The notes: a model not told the origin generated them from the sequence alone. 64,000 nucleotides of DNA from Periconia sp. R9002 (GCA_023627715.1 JAMAHW010000009.1:186001-250000), one strand, 5' to 3'. Shown: positions 10,320 through 22,683, counted from the stretch's first letter. Made by a program: numbers and translations.

Positions 10320-11079
10320 CTCCAGCAGTTCCTGAAGTATCCAAAACGGTGCAGTAATTGAACTGAGCGAGGGGTTGGCGTTTTGATCTTTCTTCAATGG
10401 GAGGGAAATGAGGCGATCAGATCAAATAGCCTTGGCAATAGACTAAACGACCTCGGACTTTGTGTTGTTAGGGATGATAACCCAATTAAATCAATGCTAG
10501 CGGTATAAGCGTGATCTGGGCGACACAATTTCCTTAAGGGGATATGTCAGCCCCCTAAATAGATAGACTAGCATAAGCTGCACGAGCAGTATCTGGAATA
10601 GCAGCTTGACTAGTGAACGTTTGTATACAGTAGGGATTTGATATCGGGTCAAATCCTTCAGACCCTTGTAATTGCATATTTTCTAAGTAAGAAAATAAGA
10701 AATCATACAGACTGAAAAAAGGAAGCCGCTGCCCACTGTTTATACTGTAGGCCGACTCGATGTCAACTACCCTCTCCTTCCCATAAAATTGAAAATACTC
10801 GCCGCGAACTCAGACCAAGCTACGACACAAAATATTTGGATGTCTTACGGTTTCCGTCATCACACTTTATTTTATCAGAAGTCTCAATTCAAATGCTAAC
10901 GTTACAATGACACATCCTGCAATTATATACATTTGCATAGCCGACTTCGCCTCGTCGGAGGGTGCAGTGTATCGCTAGCCTCACAGTGCCTTGGAAAATG
11001 AAGAAGGGCTCAGAGCAATTGCATGCCTACTGGCAGCATCCGGGGTTTTGCTCTCCCAAATCACGAAAGACATGCATTT
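10320..11079. other. Intergenic region
   Basis: Promoter of the GPI-type protein gene and 3' region of the RRM gene, both on the minus strand. AT-rich around 10640-10720 and 10860-10930. Nothing coding seen. Confidence 0.5.
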
Positions 11080-12021
11080 TTAGTACCGCTGGTTTCGATC
11101 AGCGCGTTCGGATCTAGGTATAGCGAGCGAAACCTTGATGGTAGCGCCGCGGTACTCGGAACCATTGACAGCATCAACAGCGGCCTTGGCCTGCTCAGAA
11201 GAAGAGAAGTCAACAAAGCAGAAGTTGCGTCGCTCATCTGCTCCTGGTGCCGTGAACGAGGGGCTGATTCGCTTGCTGACTGCAACACTGTATGAAAGTC
11301 AGATGATGTATCGCACGTGTCTCCGTTGTACTGACATGTCAAATCCATCAAATACGTCCCTCATTTCTACGTCATTCTCGGCTTGATCGAGCATGCGTGG
11401 GAGCCCTCCGACGTAGACCTGGCGACCTTCCTCTTGAGCCTTGGAGCGTTCGTAGTATGTCTTGGATGGAAACGAGGAGCCCGCGCCTTCGGAAGATCCG
11501 TTCCAGTTGCTCCAGCGGCTTCCAGCGCCATCATTGTCAGCGCGACGAACGGCGCCCTTGGGCACGCAGGGTCGACATTTTACGGGGCGATTAAGCATGG
11601 AAACGCCGTCAAGGGTGGCCATTGCAGCTTCGGCGGCTTCTTTCGTGCCAAATTCTATAAAACAATAACCCGGATTACGGCCAGTGAACTGATCCACGGA
11701 GATGTTCGTCGATTTGTAGTCTGTGATGACATTATTTTGCTCTAGCAGGCGCTCAACATCTTCTGGTGTAACTGAATACAGCAAGTTGCCGAGATAGAAG
11801 CGGCGACCCTCGGCGATGGCTTCTGCCGTAGCTGGGTCGTCTTGTTGACGCCCAGGTCGATGCACAGTAAGATCTTCTGGACGGGTGCGCGTCGATGACC
11901 GCGGATCGCGCTGCCGGTCGGAGCGGACATCCCGTCGCCATGTGGATCTGGATGAGGAAGGATAGGGATTGCCCTCGCCCTGAGCGCGTCGTCCGCTTCT
12001 CCAGTTGCTAGAATCGGCCAT
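11080..12021 (-). CDS. RNA-binding protein with two RRM domains
   Basis: Exons 12021-11336 and 11287-11080 (48-bp intron with a GTCAGT donor) give 297 residues. The N-terminal 65 residues are Arg/Ser/Gly-rich and disordered. RRM1 (about 72-152) has RNP2-like RFYLGNLLY and RNP1-like NPGYCFIEF. RRM2 has RNP2 RQVYVGGLP and RNP1 RNFCFVDF; the intron splits RRM2, so both exons are required. A Trp/Asn/Ser-rich linker (SRWSNWNGSSEG) joins them. It ends soon after RRM2 (SERADRNQRY). The layout suggests an mRNA-binding protein of nucleus or cytoplasm; I do not recognise a specific orthologue. No mitochondrial or export signal is obvious. Confidence 0.9.
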
Positions 12022-13287
12022 GTTGCTTTTCGTTTGATGATGATGTTCAGAGTTATAAAGAGCACTTGAGGCGCAAGTCTACGTCCCCTGAAACACTAGG
12101 GTTCAAACTAGACGAACCTAAACCACAGCACCTGAGGTTAGTACGCCGAGGTTGAGCAACTCAAGTACAATAATATTAATGATGTGTGGGTATCTTTGTG
12201 CCCATTTGAACTTCAAAACTGAATTGGATTTGCACTGGGGGTAGTGGTTGATTTGAATCATGCATTATATGCTCTGGTAGAGGGGTTTGCCCTTCGTAAG
12301 AGTTTTCATGTTCTTTGTTCGCTTCCGAAGCAAACCCTTGGCACCCCAAAATGGGCTGGAATGCGACCTTCATAGTGATAAGAATTGACGTTCAGTAATA
12401 CACTAAAACCTTAGATATGCTCTGAAAGATTGCAACGCTACTCCCTACCCAGCTCAACCTTGCCTAATCCCTACTCTTTGCTGGTGCTGGTTGGATGCGT
12501 AGTGCAGGCCGTATATTTATGTAAAGGATTCGATTTAACACCCCAAAACCCCGCTCAAGGGATCTCACAAAAAGTGGTGACTTATTGACAGGCGTAGGTG
12601 GGATTACGAAAGATAAGTGGGAACTTTGGAAAAGGAGGTTGGAAAGCATAGCAAGAGTAGATGGCATTGAGTGAGAGCAATGAAAACTGCGAAGAGGACG
12701 ATTGCATGGACAGAGAACGCAGGGAGGAAGAGAGCAATAAATTTAAATGGAAATTTTCATGTTCGGAATTCCTGCATGAAACCCATTACCAGCAACTATT
12801 GTAGTCACTTATATTACCCAAAACTGATCCTTTCGCCTGTACTCGGACAAAATAAAAGTAACGATTCTCCTGAGATTAAGAAAATAATTTGCAAGAAATA
12901 ATTGATATAAAAAATGTCCAAATATACCACCAACCACCCAGATGTACTTAGGTAAGTAAGCCACAGTGGAAGCTTTGAATCATCTGTTCGATGTGTCTTT
13001 ACACTTTCGGTAAACCAGATATAAACTTGGAGAAAGATGGAAACTGCCAGTCTTCTTAGGACGAAATTAAAGAGGGCAAATGCAACACGCCAAAAAAATT
13101 AACTTAAAAGCCGCAGTGGTTGCGGGAGCATGGTTGAGCTCGAGGATAGTGACAATGGCGGAGGTGGACTCGAAACTAGTCAAGTAGATAGTGGGAGAGG
13201 AGAGGTTGGAGGAGGGTGCTGTGGTGACTAGATTGGAGCCTATCGAGGAAGAGACGATAGAAGTGCAGACTGCTCAGACTGAACAAT
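12022..13287. other. Intergenic region of about 1.27 kb
   Basis: Promoter of the RRM gene and 3' flank of the membrane-protein gene. AT-rich parts at 12150-12240 and 12830-13080. A 76-codon open frame (12671-12901) is not convincing. No RNA gene seen. Confidence 0.5.
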
Positions 13288-15511
13288 TTATGTTGTATGT
13301 AGCTTAAGATCTAAATCAGGTCGAGTGGGGGTTGTAACGAGCGTGGACACATCCGTCGTAGAAGTTGGCGATTTGGGTTGAGACTGTAAAGTGAATGCGG
13401 TCAGGATGTCTTGAGGGGCTGTCAAGGGCACTTCGTTGTCATAATTGTACCATGCGCCTTGTCCGTCAGCCTCGTATACCCGACGCTGCAGCTGCAGCAC
13501 GCCATCTTGGACCCATAACTCCATTCTCTTGGATCGAAACGCGTTCCGAAATTTGGTAGTGTAGATGACAACTTTCAGAAGCATCAGATCCAAACTCACA
13601 CAGAAGATAGCGAAGACGATAATGAATGTCATGCCAAACACGTTGACGTTTCTGTGATGACAGGTCAGTAATGTGATGTGCCAGTTTCGAAAGATCATCG
13701 CAGGACTTACACAAACCCTCCAGCTTTGCGCATTTTCTGCGTGCTGCACATTTCCTCTTCGCCTTTTGTTTTCGACTTGGTAACGTAATCAGCAATATCT
13801 GGATAGCGCACAGAAGATCCAATTGCGTAGTCTGCTACATTGAATTGCATTGCTGCCCACGTTGCAGCTTCTATCCCTCTTGCTTCAATAGTCCATTGAT
13901 CGTTTGGCACTCTTGCAGAAATGATACCGCCAGTCTCAACTGCGGATTGTAGGTGAAGCTCATTGACTCTGTCTGCGAATATCCAGTAATAGCTCTCTAC
14001 TAATAGACGCAGTACAGATGCCTGCAACGAACTGGCGTTTTCCCAACCTTCCAGAGACTGTTTTAGAGGAAGAGCACCGATTTGAGAGCATTTGACCCCA
14101 CTTTTTGTTTCTAAGCAATATTGATGCTATTTTGCGTTAACTTATGATACTATGATCAAAGACAAGCTTACCTGAACAGCACAACCCATAGCCCTCCCCA
14201 AACTATCACTTTGGTAGAATGTCTGATTTTCAAACGTATTCCCGCTAAGAAGGGTCCATGGTTTATGGGCGAGAAACCAGGGATCATCCACTGGACTAGC
14301 ATATTTGAACCCGGTAAGTAGACCAAAATATAACACATCGTTACGATCTGGTCGTAGCCCGAATGACGGTATCCACGAGTTGTTTCTCTCTAGACTAGGC
14401 GCAGAATAGTAAGTTTGACCCCTAAATAGTATCAGCAGTCAAACAACACGTAAGGGAAGAGAGAAAGCTTACGTCACACGAAATGTCTTGAGAAGAGATA
14501 TGCTCTTAGCGTTATACAGGGTCGTGATGTTACGCCATTCCCCTAATTCTGATTGTGTACCGTAAGACATGATTACAGCCTTGGAGTCTGGATCGATTTC
14601 CCCATTCCAGAACTCAGTAGGTAGAAGAGTTGCGTTCAGAACTGTTTCGTGGCCCGGTAGAGGTAGTACTGTGCAAGTAGTCCGCCTTCTATAGTGGACA
14701 GCCTCATTCTTTGGCAGATTCATGCCAAAAGCAGAGTTCACATCAACCAGACCAGAATCAAGCACTACTGCTGGTAGGTTGGCGGAGCCATTCAAGTTTT
14801 GCTCAACGCAATACTCCGGTGTAAAGGGGCACGAAGTTCTCTCGGTGGTGAAGGGAATGTTAGGGTGGATGAAACCTCTGCATCGTGCTGGGACTATATC
14901 TTGGTCATCGTAGCATTCAGCTGCGTAAGGAGTAGCCAAGGCTGTGAGTTGTACGAGTTGGTGCTCCATGGTATCTGACGGTACCAGCGAGTAATTGATA
15001 AATCCGCAGTGTGGACTACTCACCAACACCTCTAAATTTGTCGTAGAAATGACGTTCGAGGAAAGTATGCCAGCTGTGATGAATGCAACGGCGCACATTC
15101 CAGCTATAACAACTTGAACTAGAGAGCGCTTGAACGCTTTTCTGTGCATTTTCCTCCATGTCCACCAAAGTTTTATGGAGTCCGCGGCTAACGAGCTCGG
15201 TGGAGGGAGGGATCTTAGAATAACTTGTTGCTGTCGAAACAATGCATCGCTTGGATTTTCGTTGGCTCGAGTTTGGTGGTAGATGAAGACTAATAGGTTC
15301 CAAAGATGGGAAGTAGCTAATAATGATATATATGAGATTCGTCAATACGCATGGCATTGCTAGACATACCAACAGTAGACATTACAGCCATCACAGCAAC
15401 GATGATGATGCCTGTTCTATTATCGGTGGTGATTGTCTTGCCCATCACCTCGCCTTGATCGTGGTTTGTCCATAGCCCACGCTTGACAAATATGCCGTCA
15501 ACTTCGGACAT
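13288..15511 (-). CDS. Multi-exon membrane protein of unknown function with large luminal/extracellular domain
   Basis: Five exons (15511-15370, 15316-14473, 14421-14172, 14126-13711, 13651-13288) join in phase to give 671 residues. The introns are short (45-60 bp). The third one uses the acceptor before CATCAATATTGC, which restores the frame as HQYCLETKSGVKC. Membrane segments: IIIVAVMAVMSTVGATSH near residue 45, VVIAGMCAVAFITAGIL near 115, and FGMTFIIVFAIFCVSLDLML near 570. Between the second and third lies a long domain with about a dozen Cys, N-glycosylation sites and dibasic stretches. The MSEVDGIFVKRGLWTNH start, GKTITTDNRTG and LFRQQQVILRSLP are familiar from a lineage-specific family of hypothetical membrane proteins common in Dothideomycetes. 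No function is known to me. Confidence 0.85.
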
Positions 15512-16768
15512 GATCGTACAACTTGAAATGATAAGAATTTGAGATTGTAGAATTAGACAAAGTGAAGAACAAGCTTAGATGCGGTGCCCGTTGACTTCCT
15601 GTCTATAGAATGACTCGAGTGTGAAGCAGCTTTATGGACCCGAGTCTTTGTATCATGGCCCCTATCTCTAGAAAGAAAGTCGACCAATCCAAAGGTGTGT
15701 TGTTAGCACTCATGCAGTATTACGATTTCCTAAATGAAAAATGCAATGCTGGGGTGGATGGGGGCTGAAATCTGACAATAGCCGAGACGTATCATCACAA
15801 TTCAGGATAGCTGAATGCACAAGTCTGCAACCCGGAGATTCCATCAGCAAATACATTAGCCTAGTCTGCCATTCCAAGCAGCCAACGAGGAGGCAACAGC
15901 CACAATGCCTTCTTCGGCAAATCTCCAGCCTCAGTTGTGCTTACAGTTGTGCTTATGTCTCGGGCCCTTTTCTGCCTACGTTGATACCGAGAGTAACAAT
16001 ACTCTGCGATAATTCATTTATGCTTTCATGTCTCGGGCTTTCATGTATGTCTGATATCCACATGGTGCAAAGTTCGACGTAGTACGAAGATCTTATTACA
16101 GTAAGTCTCCTGATATATTGCAAATACATTAAAATCCTGTGGAGTTAAGTACATCAATCTCATGTACACTCATCATCGTCAAATAATGGTTCGGAAAGAA
16201 TAGGGAGGACAAGCTATAACTGGCTCTATTGGTTTCGATGTCATGATTCAATATCGCAGAGAAATTCAGACCATTAAATTCAGTTAGCACAAGTATTCAA
16301 CACTATGAGCACCCCTGACAGTGATCGAGTCGGCAAAGATTGGGGGCCGGGGATGGGGAAAGGCAAAAGGCAAACCGATACAATCACGAGCAGGGGTGAT
16401 ACAAACTAGATCGTTCTGGTAGTGATCATCTTAGACTGAAGAGTAATCGGTATTGCAACAACCCGTATTCTGTGTTGACGTAAGTGATGTTGAGCACCTC
16501 CTTCATTGGGTATGCATGCCTATTTTGCTAAGTGGCAGCTATGACAATTTGTTCGCTTAGGCATAACCACAATACGCTGTATTTATTTTTACATATGTCG
16601 CACAGGATAAAGACTGTCATGTATGTATCTACGTGCGGCTGTACACAGTTGTTGCAAAGCGGTGGAATGTGTTGTCACATAGGTCATAGCGAGGGCTGTG
16701 GGACGGGATTAAAATGTCGCATAGGACGAAAAGGTAGGAACGTCGCGTGGGAGCTCACGCTTAACACC
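15512..16768. other. Intergenic region of about 1.26 kb with a degraded repeat copy
   Basis: Promoter of the membrane-protein gene and 3' flank of the transporter. Holds a decayed copy of the dispersed repeat at about 15945-16000. The open frame 15741-16082 runs through that copy and looks accidental. Confidence 0.5.
15945..16003 (+). repeat. Decayed third copy of the dispersed repeat
   Basis: The order of words GGGCCC, then CTACG-TTGATACC, then GAGAGTAACAATACTCTGCG parallels the 42.2-kb and 56.45-kb copies (GGGCCCTACCTGTGTCGATACC, then AGGGTAGCRATACTCTGTG), with many substitutions. The similarity was found by eye. Confidence 0.45.
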
Positions 16769-18549
16769 TCACACTGCCTTATCCCTTACCGCATCGAACT
16801 TAACCTTGGCCGGATCAACTGCCTGGGAATCGCCCCACTCAATCTCATATCCTGCATCCCGGAGATAAACCTTCCAGTTCTCATCTTCTTCCTGCAGGTT
16901 CGGTGCGTTTGCTGGTATGAAGAACCAGGCTACCAACATGCCCAGCACAGAGAAGCCAGATCCGATGAGGAAGACGGCCTGATTTCCTTTGAATGCATTG
17001 TCGCCGTAAGATGCGAGAATAGGTTTGAACACGCTCGTGCCGATGGCAGCACCGGCTTTGCTGAAGGCGGCACAAAGGCCGAGCATTTGACCACGGATGG
17101 ATGTGGGAAAGAACTCCGAAGATGTTGCCACAATGGTTGCTAAGGCAAGTTAGGAGAGTAATAGCCTCGAACATAGGAATTAAACTTACCTCCGGGACCG
17201 ACTTCACCGAGTGTCAGGAACAATCCATACAATACAATGAACAAGCCAGTGTGCTTTTGGATGTGTTCGAGAGCGCCACCCATGATGAACCCTAGGATGG
17301 CTTGTAGACCGAAACCCAGTGCCATTGTTCGCCGTCTACCAATCTTATCGGATAGATAACCACCAATGAAGCCCCCCGGGATGTAGAAACAGTTGATGAG
17401 TGTTCCCCACCCGTAGCTTTTGATGAGACTATCTCCAGCATTGACGTTGGCAGAAATGGTGGAGGAGAAAAGCCCGAATGGATAAGCAACATAGTTGTAG
17501 ATGAACCAAGCAAAAGCCGAGCCCAGCAAAGGTCTCCAGTATCGTTTGAAGATAAGAGTGTAGGGTAGGATCGTCTTCCTCGATGAATTGCGTCGTTCCG
17601 CTGAAGACATCGCCATGCGATATCTGAACCAAAAGATTGACACTGGCGGCTATAAATTGTTAGCCTTGAGCTTCGAATACTCCACAATACTTACAATGAT
17701 ACCGAGAGCAAATGCGATCCTCCACACATTTTCGTATTGCGACTCTTTCTGCTTAAAGCAGAGCAACAGCAAAAGGGGAACGAGGCCCGAGAAGACGAAT
17801 CCCAGAGAAGCTGATACATCCGCAACCATTGCAAAAATAAAGCCACGGTGCTTTCGCGCGCGCTCCGAGTCATCTGTTGACTCTGCAGTTCCCGCGCCGG
17901 AGACCGGATATTCGCCGCCCGCTCTGCACATGTCTTAGCAATCTTGTATGAACGCCGCTCGAAGCATGAATCAAATTTACCCGAAGCCAGCGATGCCTCG
18001 TGAAATGGTTAACATCCAGAACATGCCCTTGTCGGTTGTTCCGTGCGAAACGGCAGTCATGATGATTCCTACGGAAAGGAATAATGTGGTGAGGACTGCG
18101 CCTGCTTTGCGACCGAGGCGATCACTGACGAAGCCGAATGCAAGCATTCCAAGGATCTTTGCTCCAGTCAGTGGTCACAAACCAAAATTGCAATTGATTT
18201 TCGTCAATCTGTTCGAAACTGGAAAACGCAAACGTACCAATCCAATGATGAAAGCATTCGTCAATTGAGCTTGAGTGGCTACTGTCAGACTCTCTGGATA
18301 TAAAACCGTAAGGAGCAATAGAACTTGTCCCATTAAAGCGCTGTTGTACGCATCCGAACCGATTGCCAGCCCGGAGAACAGAACCATGAACCCAATCGAC
18401 TTTTTGGAATACAATATCGCACCGCGCTCTTCCTCGATCTCAAGCTCGATCTGCGGTGATTGCTGCTTTTCGACAGTTTTTTCTCCATCTTTCACGGCAT
18501 CTGGTTCTGACGCGGCGGCGCCTTTGTCCGGCACCTGAGTGACCTCCAT
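16769..18549 (-). CDS. MFS transporter, GIT1-like (glycerophosphodiester/phosphate permease family)
   Basis: Five exons (18549-18238, 18156-17981, 17923-17695, 17649-17190, 17139-16769) splice in phase to 515 residues, close to yeast Git1 (518). The start is the ATG at 18549; three more codons upstream would need a TTG. Twelve membrane segments are expected. Motif A is seen twice: FGFVSDRLGRKAG after TM2 and GGYLSDKIGRRRTM in the second half. The loop RGIAGFGAGGEYPVSGAGTAE-like stretch is the strongest family marker, together with EFFPTSIRGQMLG. The N-terminal tail is acidic and Lys-poor, a possible site of regulated turnover. Family members import glycerophosphoinositol or glycerophosphocholine as phosphate sources. 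It is divergent from the M24 peptidase gene. The substrate is inferred from family only. Confidence 0.85.
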
Positions 18550-19094
18550 ATCGCACAAGAAAGACCGTAAAAACGTATAGCTTCTTCCAAAGGCGAAAGT
18601 GGCGGGCCCTGCTGCCTATGTACAAACCTGTTGAAAAGGGCAACAATACCCAGGACCTGATCAGTCATTCCTACTAACTGCTTTTCCATTAATCTGCGCT
18701 TTTTATCTCGTCTGATACGCTGATACGGCGTGATTGGAAGACGTATTTTAGTCAGGGAAACAGGTCTCAAGAGTTAGCAACTCATGTTCTATTGGATGGT
18801 CGGATCCTCTTCTTCATTAGTATACGGCAAAGGTTACCCTGGCTATCTCTTGTTCAGCATTGTTACATTCGGCAATCGGCTGCATGTCAAGAATGGGGGT
18901 TAGAGGCGAGGGGAGAAGATCCACACTGCGGCATTCCCTATGGGGCACCGAAGTTAGTCCGACCCGATGGATGCTTTAGCCCATGTTGGGTTAGCTTCGT
19001 AGGCTGTGACGGGTGGACGGTTTTCCTAAATTCGAGGTTCGCTTTCTCGCACCTCTTCGTTCGTTTTTGTGAAGTTGAATCGACAGTGGAAAAG
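18550..19094. promoter_or_regulatory. Shared divergent promoter region (GIT1-like transporter / M24 peptidase)
   Basis: 545 bp separate the two divergent starts. The frame of the M24 gene is open further upstream, but translation from there lacks family similarity. No clear TATA or known operator seen. Confidence 0.4.
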
Positions 19095-20626
19095 ATGAAG
19101 GGGGGTGCGCTTCCGTATACTGAAAGGGGAGTACTTCCTCGTGCTCGTTCTAAAGGTTCTCGGACGATGCATTGGGTGTTTGGTCTTCTCCTCGGCGCGG
19201 GACTGGTATTATCACTTCCATTGGTGTCTATCCATGTTCAATATCCAAGGAATCCGAGCTCATGGGCCACTACAATCTCAAACAAACACGGATCTTCAAA
19301 GTGTTCCAAGAAAGAAGAATTTCAGAAATGCTCAATCGACACATTCAAAGCAACGGGCCTTAAATTTCTAGAAACGGCTGAACGCCCGCCTCTAGAAGAG
19401 TACGTTCTACGTAGAAACAACCTGGCCAAAGCACTTGTCGCTGATGGGATCGACGCCTTTGTTGTTGAGCCCGGGTATACATTCAGTTACTATGCCAATG
19501 TAACGCAGCCGCAATGGGAAGTCTGGGAGGTAAGGATGCACATAATTCTCACTTGCGTGAAAGTGACTGACATGTAATGAAGCCTGAAGAGCGACCATTT
19601 GTCATGGTGATCCGACCTCAAGAAACATCAGACGGATCCATAATTGCCAGCACCTCATTCCTTGTTCCACACTTTGAAGAAGTTCGCGCACGGCTCCTAA
19701 ACATGCCGTTTGAGGAAGATATCTCAACAGTCACTTACGAAGAACACTGGAATTACTACACCACCTTATGGGAATCTCCTATATGGGGTGACAAACTGTC
19801 ACCGAAGTTGATGGTGGATGAAGAGATGCGTGACTTCATCCAGCGTGGATTAGCGGAAAACGGCTTCACTGTCGTCGGTCTCAGCGGCGAGGTGGAAGCC
19901 GTGCGCCAGACCAAAACCGAGCTAGAAATCGGTATCCTCCGCGCTGTCAATACGGGAACAGTCGAGGCGATCCGCGCTATGAGGCAGTGCCTTTATCGCG
20001 GCGTCACCGAGAACGAAGTTGCCGAGGTTTTGGATAATACGATGCGCGCGGCTGGTATGGATCCTTTCTTCGACATTGTGGAATTCGGAAAGTCGGCTGC
20101 GCTGCCTCATGGAGGACACGACGGAACGCGGACCTTGCAGCCTGGGGACTTCATACTTATTGACGTGGGCTCACATCTGTATGGTTATAGCAGTGATGTG
20201 TGCCGCACGTTCTATCCCCCGTTTTTCCCGAATCCTCCTCCACCCGAGTACAATCTCACTGAGCAACTGGATGTTTGGCAATTAGTTCTCGATGCTCAGG
20301 CAGCGTCCGTGAAGGCCATGGTGCCAAATGGTACTGCCGCTGCTGTAGATATAGCGGCTCGTACTTTGATCGAAGCCGCGGGTTACGGGAAGGAATTTAC
20401 GCATCGTTTAGGCCATGGCATCGGTATCAAGGCGCACGAGAGCCCCTATTTGAACAAGGGCAATTTTGGAGCCATACTTCGACCAGGAATGGTTTTTACC
20501 AGCGAGCCCGGAGTATACGTGCTGAACCACTTTGGGGTGCGGCATGAGGATATTCTGGTCGTGAAAGAGGATGGTGAGGCGGACAACATCAGTGGAGGGT
20601 TTGCTCGCAGTCCTTGGGAGCCTTGA
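19095..20626 (+). CDS. Membrane-anchored M24 metallopeptidase (Xaa-Pro aminopeptidase/prolidase-like)
   Basis: Exons 19095-19529 and 19583-20626 (53-bp intron) give 492 residues. A short cytosolic tail is followed by one hydrophobic segment (VFGLLLGAGLVLSLPLVSI), so it is probably a type II membrane or secreted form. The creatinase-like N-domain has YVLRRNNLAKALV and ATG-like FVVEPGYTFSYYANV. The catalytic pita-bread domain keeps all five metal ligands of M24: Asp339 (IDVGSH), Asp350 (SSDVCRTF), His423 (LGHGIG), Glu453 (TSEPGVYV) and Glu467 (VRHEDILV). Expected activity is release of N-terminal residues before proline, with two Mn/Zn ions. Start choice: the ATG at 19095 is the last one that keeps a cytosolic tail; the Met at MHWVFGLLLG (24 codons later) is an alternative giving a signal peptide. 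Confidence 0.9.
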
Positions 20627-20766
20627 GTGTTGTTCGAGTACGACATAAGGATAAAGCTCGAAGCCCTGTATATATAGCACCATTGATAGAATGAATATCA
20701 AATCGAGGTGCAAACTGCAACACCTGCTAAAAGATCAACAAAGTGTCCATGAAATTCAATGTCGCC

Positions 20767-22683
20767 TCATGCAGCGTCATGGGTATCAGCCAATGATTTC
20801 CTGTTCCTCCGTTTAATCCATGTCCCCCACGCCCCATGGCAGGAGCTTACACACTCCTTATCGCATTTTTTGCATACCCACCATCGAGCTCCCTTCCCCA
20901 ATACTTTTAGACAAAACTGGCATTGCAGCTCGTGATCCATCGCCCCTTCCATCAACTCATGTTTCGCCATTGATTCCCTTTTATTCAGCAACTCTTCATC
21001 GCTCCGATCATTGCAGTTTTGGCAAACAGTACGAGTGATGGGCTCTTTGGCGGTCTGATAACGTGAGGTACCGTTCCAACAGCGCTGCCAAAAACTCGGA
21101 TTGTCTGTGACAGGCTCGCATTTGCAAATGCGAGAGTCCATGATCCTTCTCCCATCCGAGAACACAGAACCAGGGACCCGCTGAACATTCATAAAGTAGC
21201 AAGATGAGCAGCAGGGGCGACAATGGTCGACATGGAAGAGAGACTGTGTTTGTCTTATGTTACGAGTTCGCTCGCAACCCTACACGCGTTGCAGTTAGCG
21301 TAAACCCGGCATTCACATCATGGTTTGCAGAAACTTACTATGCAAATCTGATCCCTACACACCCAACATTGTGATCTGTCACTCCGCTCGCATGTATACA
21401 TTTTGAAATGCAACGTGCGATGAGTCCGCGAGTCTGTTGGGAGAACGGCTGCCCGGACGCTCTTAGATACCAGTCCAAGGTTTTTAATGTCGGCATAGTG
21501 AAGGTCCTGGCAGACAAGAATTAATATGTCATAAATGCCCAAGAACTCTGCAAGCGTTGCCGGCGTCCCGTGGCTTATTGTTATGTGGGGTCTTTCCTCT
21601 GGTGGCCTGGCGATTTTCTTTACAATATCCATCTGCATGGCGCTCTTTTGTGCAATTCCCTGTCCTGTCTTCATACCACATCTCCGCGCAAACCGAACTC
21701 GTGATTTGACTGAGATTGGGAGTAAACGGAAAATGAGAAGACAAGGTAAGTAGAGAAGTGCGTAAATAAAAAAGTATGGGATGAATTTGCACGCCTGGAC
21801 AGAGGCCATCACAAGAGCTTCCGGAAGCGGGAGATTTTTGTTGCGCGCTTCGCGGCAGATTCCTCTCATTTCAATGAACCAACCAACCATCTTCAAAATG
21901 GCGAAGATGGAGAAAAGGACCCTTTGTGTTGCGTCAGAGCTAGAATCGAGTTGACCAAGGGTCTTGCGCCAAATTTCTTCTCACCAACGCGGCCGTACTT
22001 ACGAAATTGAAACCCCGTATTGCCATTCTAGCGAATAACTCTTGCACATGGAGAAGGGGTCAGTCACTGTGGCATTCAGCCTAGCCGCTGCCTGGAAGAA
22101 ACTCTCATTTACTCCCGGCGGTCGATTGATTTCAAAAGCTCCGGACCCTCGACAACCGGAGACCTTGTGAGGCACGTAACTGGTCTGTGCGTATGTTGCT
22201 GCAGAGATGAACGCTGCTATACAGCCATCTAGAATGCCGAAAAGGATACTCGGGGGAGCAGGAAGTAGAACAGCAGGAATCCAGCCAATGCAAATCCACC
22301 AAAATCCGAAGGTCCCCTGAGGATTTGAGGTCAGTGGCTTCCAGCTAAGAAATGAAAGACGGATTGTAAATGTGTATGAGAAAATGCACAAGGCAGTGCG
22401 CATAACGAAAAGGATGCTTTACCCAGGTTTGCGCAAGCTTTTCGCCACTTGCAATGGCAGGATCGTATGGGCCGTTTTGTTGAAGTAAGGCATGGTCTCT
22501 TATCGTGTTCCAGTGGAGCTGGGCTCCTGTCGAATATCCGCTTAACGGGAAAATGGCAACGAAGCGTAGAAGGCCTCCTGTCAGGGCGAATGCATGTTCT
22601 AGCAAGAATGAGAATCATTTTCAACAAGCAAGTGGTAAATGTTCCGCACCTGTGAACAATTTCTGGATTATTGTGCGCGCCAT
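20767..22683 (-). CDS. Membrane protein with F-box-like motif and Cys-rich tail (fungal, unknown function)
   Basis: Five exons (22683-22650, 22598-22423, 22316-22003, 21939-21339, 21279-20767) splice to 545 residues. The N-terminal third has hydrophobic helices (EHAFALTGGLLRFVAIFPL, TFGFWWICIGWIPAVLL, then a Gly/Ala-rich helix). After another hydrophobic stretch (FIPYFFIYALLYLPCLLIF) comes a cytosolic part with LAEFLGIYDILILVCQDL, then DIKNLGLVSKSVRAAV, which reads like an F-box (Leu/Ile pattern, LVSKSVR). The last 220 residues are a cysteine-rich region with CxxC pairs (CWVCRDQIC, CRPCCSSC, CQNC, CQFC, CKKCDKEC), probably zinc-binding. Exon 3 start is placed at the CAG before GGGACC; an upstream in-frame acceptor would add seven residues. 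If real, it would be a membrane-tethered ubiquitin-ligase adaptor, which is inference. Confidence 0.8.

Noticed and set aside
12095..12115. GGTTCAAACT, another B-box-like word
   Set aside because: No matching A box or cloverleaf could be drawn around it.
16532..17143. 203-codon plus-strand open frame
   Set aside because: It is antisense to the last exon of the GIT1-like transporter, whose frame is strongly supported.
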